From positions 1 to 17,683 of the forward strand of contig CAIXAY010000284.1 in the NCBI GenBank assembly GCA_903917505.1: DNA of 17,683 nucleotides. The letters run 5' to 3'. The notes beneath the pieces are model-generated. The model did no database searches, was not told the origin of the DNA, and saw nothing but the letters and a program-made list of their open reading frames with translations. Every line of letters begins with the position of its first letter. Positions within the stretch are counted from its first letter, which is position 1. Origin of the DNA: an uncultured beta proteobacterium. Its GTDB lineage: Bacteria > Pseudomonadota > Gammaproteobacteria > Burkholderiales > Rhodocyclaceae. This document shows, piece by piece, positions 14,611 through 17,683 of the stretch. Made by a program: the position numbers and the translations under genes.

Positions 14611-14658
14611 ATGCCGATTGAAACGGTCGGCGCAAAGGCAAACCCCGGGCCTCGATAG
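14611..14658 (+). CDS. Putative 15-residue leaderless leader peptide before hemA
   Basis: ATG to TAG, 15 codons, encoding [15 protein letters not shown]. The ATG is 8 nt after the TATAAT, so it should be at or next to the 5' end of the mRNA. Its stop is 5 nt before the hemA ATG, and the frame differs from hemA. hemA itself has no Shine-Dalgarno, so ribosomes that load on this 5' AUG and terminate at 14658 could restart at hemA. The peptide has no run of a single amino acid that would point to classical attenuation. It may be only a spacer; conservation in relatives would decide. Confidence 0.4.
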   Translation: MPIETVGAKANPGPR

Positions 14659-14663
14659 ACTTC

Positions 14664-15911
14664 ATGGCGCTTTTTACTCTCGGCATCAATCACCGCACGG
14701 CGCCGCTTCTCGTCCGCGAGCAGGTGGCGTTTCATGCTGAAGAGTTGCGCCGGGCGCTGGCCGATCTCGCGGCCAGCGGCGGGGTGCACGAAGCGGCGAT
14801 TCTGTCGACCTGCAATCGCACCGAGCTCTACGTTCAGGCCGAGGCGCCGCAAGCGGTCAGCCAGTGGCTTGCGCAATACCGCCGCCTGGCGCATGACGAG
14901 ATCGAGCCCTGCCTTTATATCCATCCCGAACGCGAGACCGTGCGCCACAGCTTTCGCGTCGCCAGCGGCCTCGATTCGATGGTCCTCGGCGAACCGCAGA
15001 TCCTCGGCCAGATCAAGGATGCGGTGCGCATCGCCAGGGATGCGGGGACCCTGGGCACGACGCTCGACAAGCTCTTTCAGAATTCCTTCGCGGTGGCCAA
15101 GGACGTGCGCTCGCTCACGGCCATCGGCGCCAACATCGTGTCCATGGCCGCCGCCGCGGTGCGCCTCGCCGAGCGCATCTTCGAGCGCATCGCCGACCAG
15201 CGCGTGCTGTTCATCGGCGCCGGCGAGATGATCACCCTGTGCGCGACCCATTTCGCGGCGCAGCAGCCGAAAGAGATCGTCATCGCCAATCGGACCATCG
15301 ATCGCGGACGCGCGCTCGCCGATCGCTTCGGGGCGAGCGCGATCCGCCTGGAAGAAGTCGCCGAGCGGCTGGCTGAATTCGATATCGTCGTCTCATGCAC
15401 CGCCAGCCAGTTGCCGATCATCGGCCTCGGGATGGTCGAGCGCGCCGTCCGCGCGCGCCGCCACCGGCCGATGTTCATGGTCGATCTTGCCGTGCCGCGC
15501 GACGTTGAAGTCGAAGCGGGTGAACTCGACGACGTCTTTCTTTATACCGTCGATGATCTCGCGCAGGTCGTCGATTCAGGGCTGGAGGCCAGGCAGTCGG
15601 CGGTCGTGGACGCCGAGGCGATCATCGCCGCGCGCGTCGACAGCTTCATGCTGTGGCTGCAGACGCGCGAGTCGGTGCCCTTGATCCGCTCCTTGCGCGA
15701 TACCGCCGAGCGCACGCGCCGGCACGAAATCGACCACGCGCTGAAAAGGCTGGCCAAGGGAGAAAGTCCGCACGAGGTGCTCGAGCGGCTGTCGCATCGG
15801 CTGACCAACAAGTTTCTGCACGCCCCGACCCAGGCCCTGACCCAGGCCGAAAGCGACCGCAGCGAAATGCAGGCGCTGGTCGCGCGGCTATTTCATCTGC
15901 ACAAGGAATGA
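14664..15911 (+). CDS. hemA: Glutamyl-tRNA reductase
   Basis: HemA reduces the glutamate of Glu-tRNA to glutamate-1-semialdehyde, the first committed step of tetrapyrrole synthesis by the C5 route. 415 residues, the usual length. Seen: [14 protein letters not shown] (6-19), the nucleophile loop STCNRTELY with Cys50, [20 protein letters not shown] (101-120), the NADPH-binding GAGEM (185-189) followed by [12 protein letters not shown] in the middle, and a C-terminal dimerisation helix with L-x-H-R-L-T-N-K (near 380). Start ATG 14664; no Shine-Dalgarno, and a 15-codon ORF ends 5 nt upstream. The N-terminus in other bacteria controls proteolysis by haem; nothing more can be said here. First gene of hemA-prfA-prmC, with 153 nt before prfA. 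Confidence 0.98.
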   Translation: MALFTLGINHRTAPLLVREQVAFHAEELRRALADLAASGGVHEAAILSTCNRTELYVQAEAPQAVSQWLAQYRRLAHDEIEPCLYIHPERETVRHSFRVASGLDSMVLGEPQILGQIKDAVRIARDAGTLGTTLDKLFQNSFAVAKDVRSLTAIGANIVSMAAAAVRLAERIFERIADQRVLFIGAGEMITLCATHFAAQQPKEIVIANRTIDRGRALADRFGASAIRLEEVAERLAEFDIVVSCTASQLPIIGLGMVERAVRARRHRPMFMVDLAVPRDVEVEAGELDDVFLYTVDDLAQVVDSGLEARQSAVVDAEAIIAARVDSFMLWLQTRESVPLIRSLRDTAERTRRHEIDHALKRLAKGESPHEVLERLSHRLTNKFLHAPTQALTQAESDRSEMQALVARLFHLHKE

Positions 15912-15925
15912 TGGCAACCGCTGTA

Positions 15926-16039
15926 ACCACGGCGAACATGGCGGGCACAGCGGGCACGGCGAAAAGCAAACAGCTGCCTTGGAAAGAAATTAATGAAGTT
16001 TTTCGCCGTGTTCGCTGTGTTCGCCGTGCCCGCCGTGGT
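15926..16039. repeat. Long inverted repeat of 9-nt units between hemA and prfA
   Basis: Left arm 15926-15965, right arm 16000-16039, 34-nt loop. By hand pairing, 33 of 40 positions are Watson-Crick, five are G-U and two are mismatches. Each arm is made of four 9-nt units: ACCACGGCG, AACATGGCG, GGCACAGCG, GGCACGGCG on the left, and variants of CGCCGTGTT on the right. The opposite strand reads as a His/Gly-rich string (HGGHGEHSEHGEK), familiar from spurious proteins in environmental genomes, so this is a dispersed repeat family, not a gene. The stem is followed by TAAAAATGTTTTTT (16039-16052), so it may end some hemA transcripts. Confidence 0.85.
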
Positions 16040-16064
16040 AAAAATGTTTTTTGACTGATCGAAA

Positions 16065-17144
16065 ATGAAACAAAGCATACGCGACAAACTTGAAAACCTC
16101 GTTGGCCGGCTCGACGAGCTTGACCGCATGCTCTCGAGCGGCGAGGCAACGCGCGACATGGATCGCTATCGCAAGCTGACGCGCGAGCATGCGGAGCTCG
16201 GCCCGGTCGTCGCGCTCTACCAGAACTGGCGGCAAACCGAGGCCGATCGACTGGCGGCGCTCGAAATGGTGGGCGACCCCGAGATGAAGGAACTCGCCGA
16301 GGCCGAGTTGAAGACGATCCGCGAGCGCCTCGTTGCGCTCGAGGACGAGTTGCAGGCGCGGCTGCTGCCGAAGGACGCCAACGACGAGCGTAACGTCTTC
16401 CTCGAGATCCGAGCCGGCACCGGCGGCGACGAGTCGGCGCTGTTCGCCGGCAGCCTTTTCCGCATGTACACGCGCTTTGCCGAGCGCCGCCGCTGGCAGG
16501 TCGAAGTCGTTTCGGCCAGCGAATCGGAAATCGGCGGCTACAAGGAAGTGATCGCCCGCATCGTCGGCAACGACGTCTATGCGAAGCTCAAGTTCGAGTC
16601 GGGCGCGCACCGCGTGCAGCGCGTTCCGGAAACCGAAGCGCAGGGGCGCATCCATACTTCGGCGTGCACCGTCGCGGTGATGCCGGAAGCCGACGAGCTC
16701 GAGGACGTGCACATCAACCCGGCGGAAATCCGCGTTGATACTTTCCGCGCCTCGGGCGCTGGCGGCCAGCACATCAACAAGACCGACTCGGCGGTGCGCA
16801 TCGTGCACCTGCCGACCGGCATCGTCGTCGAGTGCCAGGACGGCCGCTCGCAGCACAAGAACAAGGCGCAGGCGATGTCGGTGCTGGTGGCGCGCATCCG
16901 CGACGCGCAGCAGCGCGAGCAGAACGCCAAGATTGCTTCCGAAAGGAAAAGCCTGGTCGGCAGCGGCGACCGATCGGAACGCATTCGCACCTACAATTTT
17001 CCGCAGGGCCGGGTGACCGACCATCGCATCAACCTGACGCTGTACAAGATCGACGCGATCATGGACGGCGACCTCGACGAACTGATCGCGGCGCTCTCGA
17101 CCGAGCATCAGGCCGAGCAGCTCGCCGCCCTGGCGACGGAATAG
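16065..17144 (+). CDS. prfA: Peptide chain release factor 1
   Basis: RF1 reads UAA and UAG in the ribosomal A site and triggers release of the finished protein. 359 residues, one fewer than E. coli. Seen: long N-terminal helical domain (1-100), the block [16 protein letters not shown] (114-129), the stop-recognition region [19 protein letters not shown] (182-200) and the catalytic [17 protein letters not shown] (227-243), GGQ at 233-235. The tripeptide that reads the stop codon is P-E-T (188-190), where E. coli has P-A-T; I regard this as a natural variant. Start ATG 16065 without a clear Shine-Dalgarno. A 40-bp inverted repeat lies just upstream, so prfA may depend on readthrough from hemA. 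The PrmC methylase that modifies its GGQ glutamine starts four bases after the stop codon. Confidence 0.98.
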   Translation: MKQSIRDKLENLVGRLDELDRMLSSGEATRDMDRYRKLTREHAELGPVVALYQNWRQTEADRLAALEMVGDPEMKELAEAELKTIRERLVALEDELQARLLPKDANDERNVFLEIRAGTGGDESALFAGSLFRMYTRFAERRRWQVEVVSASESEIGGYKEVIARIVGNDVYAKLKFESGAHRVQRVPETEAQGRIHTSACTVAVMPEADELEDVHINPAEIRVDTFRASGAGGQHINKTDSAVRIVHLPTGIVVECQDGRSQHKNKAQAMSVLVARIRDAQQREQNAKIASERKSLVGSGDRSERIRTYNFPQGRVTDHRINLTLYKIDAIMDGDLDELIAALSTEHQAEQLAALATE

Positions 17145-17147
17145 GCC

Positions 17148-17683
17148 GTGGCCGGCGGCGAGCCGATCGGCGCGGCCTGGCGCCGCGCCAGTACGCTCAT
17201 CGACCGGCTCGAGGCGCGCTTGTTACTCGAGCAGGTCTGCGGCTGCACGCACGCCGAGCTGATCGCCCATCCAGAGCGTGAATTATCCGCCGCGCAGCGC
17301 GTCGAATTCGATGCCCTGCTGGCGCGCCGCCTGGCCGGCGAGCCGCTCGCCTATCTCCTTGGCAGCGCTTTTTTCGCCGGGCTTGAATTTTCCATATCGC
17401 CGGCGGTGCTGATTCCGCGGCCCGAAACCGAAGTGCTCGTCGCGCAGGCGCACAGGCTGGTGCAGGAGCGAATGCCAGGCACACCCGCACCGCGCATCGC
17501 CGACCTGGGCAGCGGCGCGGGCATCGTCGCCATCATGCTGGCGCGGCTTTGCCCGGCGGCGCTGGTCACCGCGGTCGATGTCTCGGCGGCGGCGCTCGCC
17601 GTGGCGCGCGCAAATGCCGCGCGGCACGGCGCGGCGGTGCGCTTCCTGTGCGGCGACTGGTATGCGCCGCTTGGCGAAGAGCG
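17148..17683 (+). CDS. prmC: Release factor glutamine methyltransferase, N-terminal part
   Basis: PrmC (HemK) methylates the glutamine of the GGQ motif in RF1 and RF2 with S-adenosylmethionine. The first 178 residues are visible: an N-terminal helical domain (1-70) with the conserved GEPLAYLLGSAFFAGLEF (64-81), then LIPRPETEVLV (88-98), the SAM-binding motif DLGSGAGIVAI (119-129, where DLGTGSGAIA is usual) and AVDVSAAALAVARANA (142-157). The catalytic NPPY motif lies beyond the window. Start GTG 17148, three bases after the prfA TAG; a weak GGA lies about 9 nt upstream. Cotranscribed with prfA. The gene continues off the right edge. Confidence 0.95.
   Translation, partial: MAGGEPIGAAWRRASTLIDRLEARLLLEQVCGCTHAELIAHPERELSAAQRVEFDALLARRLAGEPLAYLLGSAFFAGLEFSISPAVLIPRPETEVLVAQAHRLVQERMPGTPAPRIADLGSGAGIVAIMLARLCPAALVTAVDVSAAALAVARANAARHGAAVRFLCGDWYAPLGEE

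Noticed and set aside
15924..16040. Possible CRISPR-like array because of the repeated 9-nt units
   Set aside because: Units are adjacent without spacers and form one inverted pair, with no cas genes nearby.
16051..16056. TTGACT as a -35 for a prfA promoter
   Set aside because: A -10 at the right distance would fall inside the prfA coding region, and none is seen there.
15990..17108. A 372-codon minus-strand open frame opposite prfA that ends in a His/Gly-rich string
   Set aside because: The body is the shadow of prfA and the C-terminal string comes from the inverted repeat between hemA and prfA; no gene.

Overview
The window is high-GC (roughly two-thirds G+C by eye), densely packed chromosomal backbone from a Gram-negative proteobacterium. 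The gene orders uppP-yqiA-rnb-tonB-like-aroE and hemA-prfA-prmC, the TRAP-TAXI transporter and the overall character suggest a betaproteobacterium, probably of the Rhodocyclales (Azonexus/Dechloromonas/Accumulibacter type). The taxon is inferred from layout and protein style, not from a database search. I see no phage, insertion sequence, CRISPR array, tRNA or rRNA.

Layout. Positions 1-4548, minus strand: a tight operon of uppP (undecaprenyl-diphosphatase), a YqiA-type esterase, an RNB-domain exoribonuclease, a TonB-like envelope protein and the start of aroE (cut by the window edge). Positions 4663-5931, minus: an ATP-type 6-phosphofructokinase. Positions 6046-6453, plus: a small secreted surface-adhesin E-like protein, converging tail to tail on a lipoprotein (6456-7091, minus) with a possible papain-like fold. 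A REP-like double hairpin sits at 7120-7180. Positions 7211-8917, minus: a second phosphofructokinase, the long PPi-dependent form. Positions 9046-12563, minus: a TRAP-TAXI uptake operon (periplasmic binding protein, fused 4TM/12TM permease, DUF1850 protein), with a terminator-like hairpin between binding protein and permease. Positions 12795-13211, plus: a periplasmic rhodanese whose stop codon overlaps the stop of a convergent YdfG-type dehydrogenase (13208-13960, minus). Positions 14176-14448, plus: a small Cys-rich lipoprotein of unknown function. Positions 14664-17683, plus: hemA, prfA and the start of prmC, with a large inverted repeat wedged between hemA and prfA.

How the genes work together. 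The left operon mixes cell-envelope supply (UppP recycles the lipid carrier; TonB-like) with RNA decay and aromatic amino-acid synthesis. The two phosphofructokinases, one with ATP-type and one with PPi-type active-site residues, lie 1.3 kb apart and would give the cell both an irreversible and a reversible step at fructose-6-phosphate. hemA-prfA-prmC joins tetrapyrrole synthesis with translation termination: PrmC methylates the GGQ glutamine of the release factor encoded just upstream.

The most interesting signals are regulatory. At four places a good -10 hexamer lies only 7-8 nt before an ATG (rnb, the ATP-type pfk, the adhesin E-like gene and a 15-codon ORF just before hemA), which predicts leaderless or near-leaderless mRNAs. 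The hemA case looks like a leaderless leader peptide coupled to hemA. The hemA-prfA gap holds a 40-bp near-perfect inverted repeat built from 9-nt units. I found no clear new multi-gene system; most of the window is ordinary housekeeping sequence.
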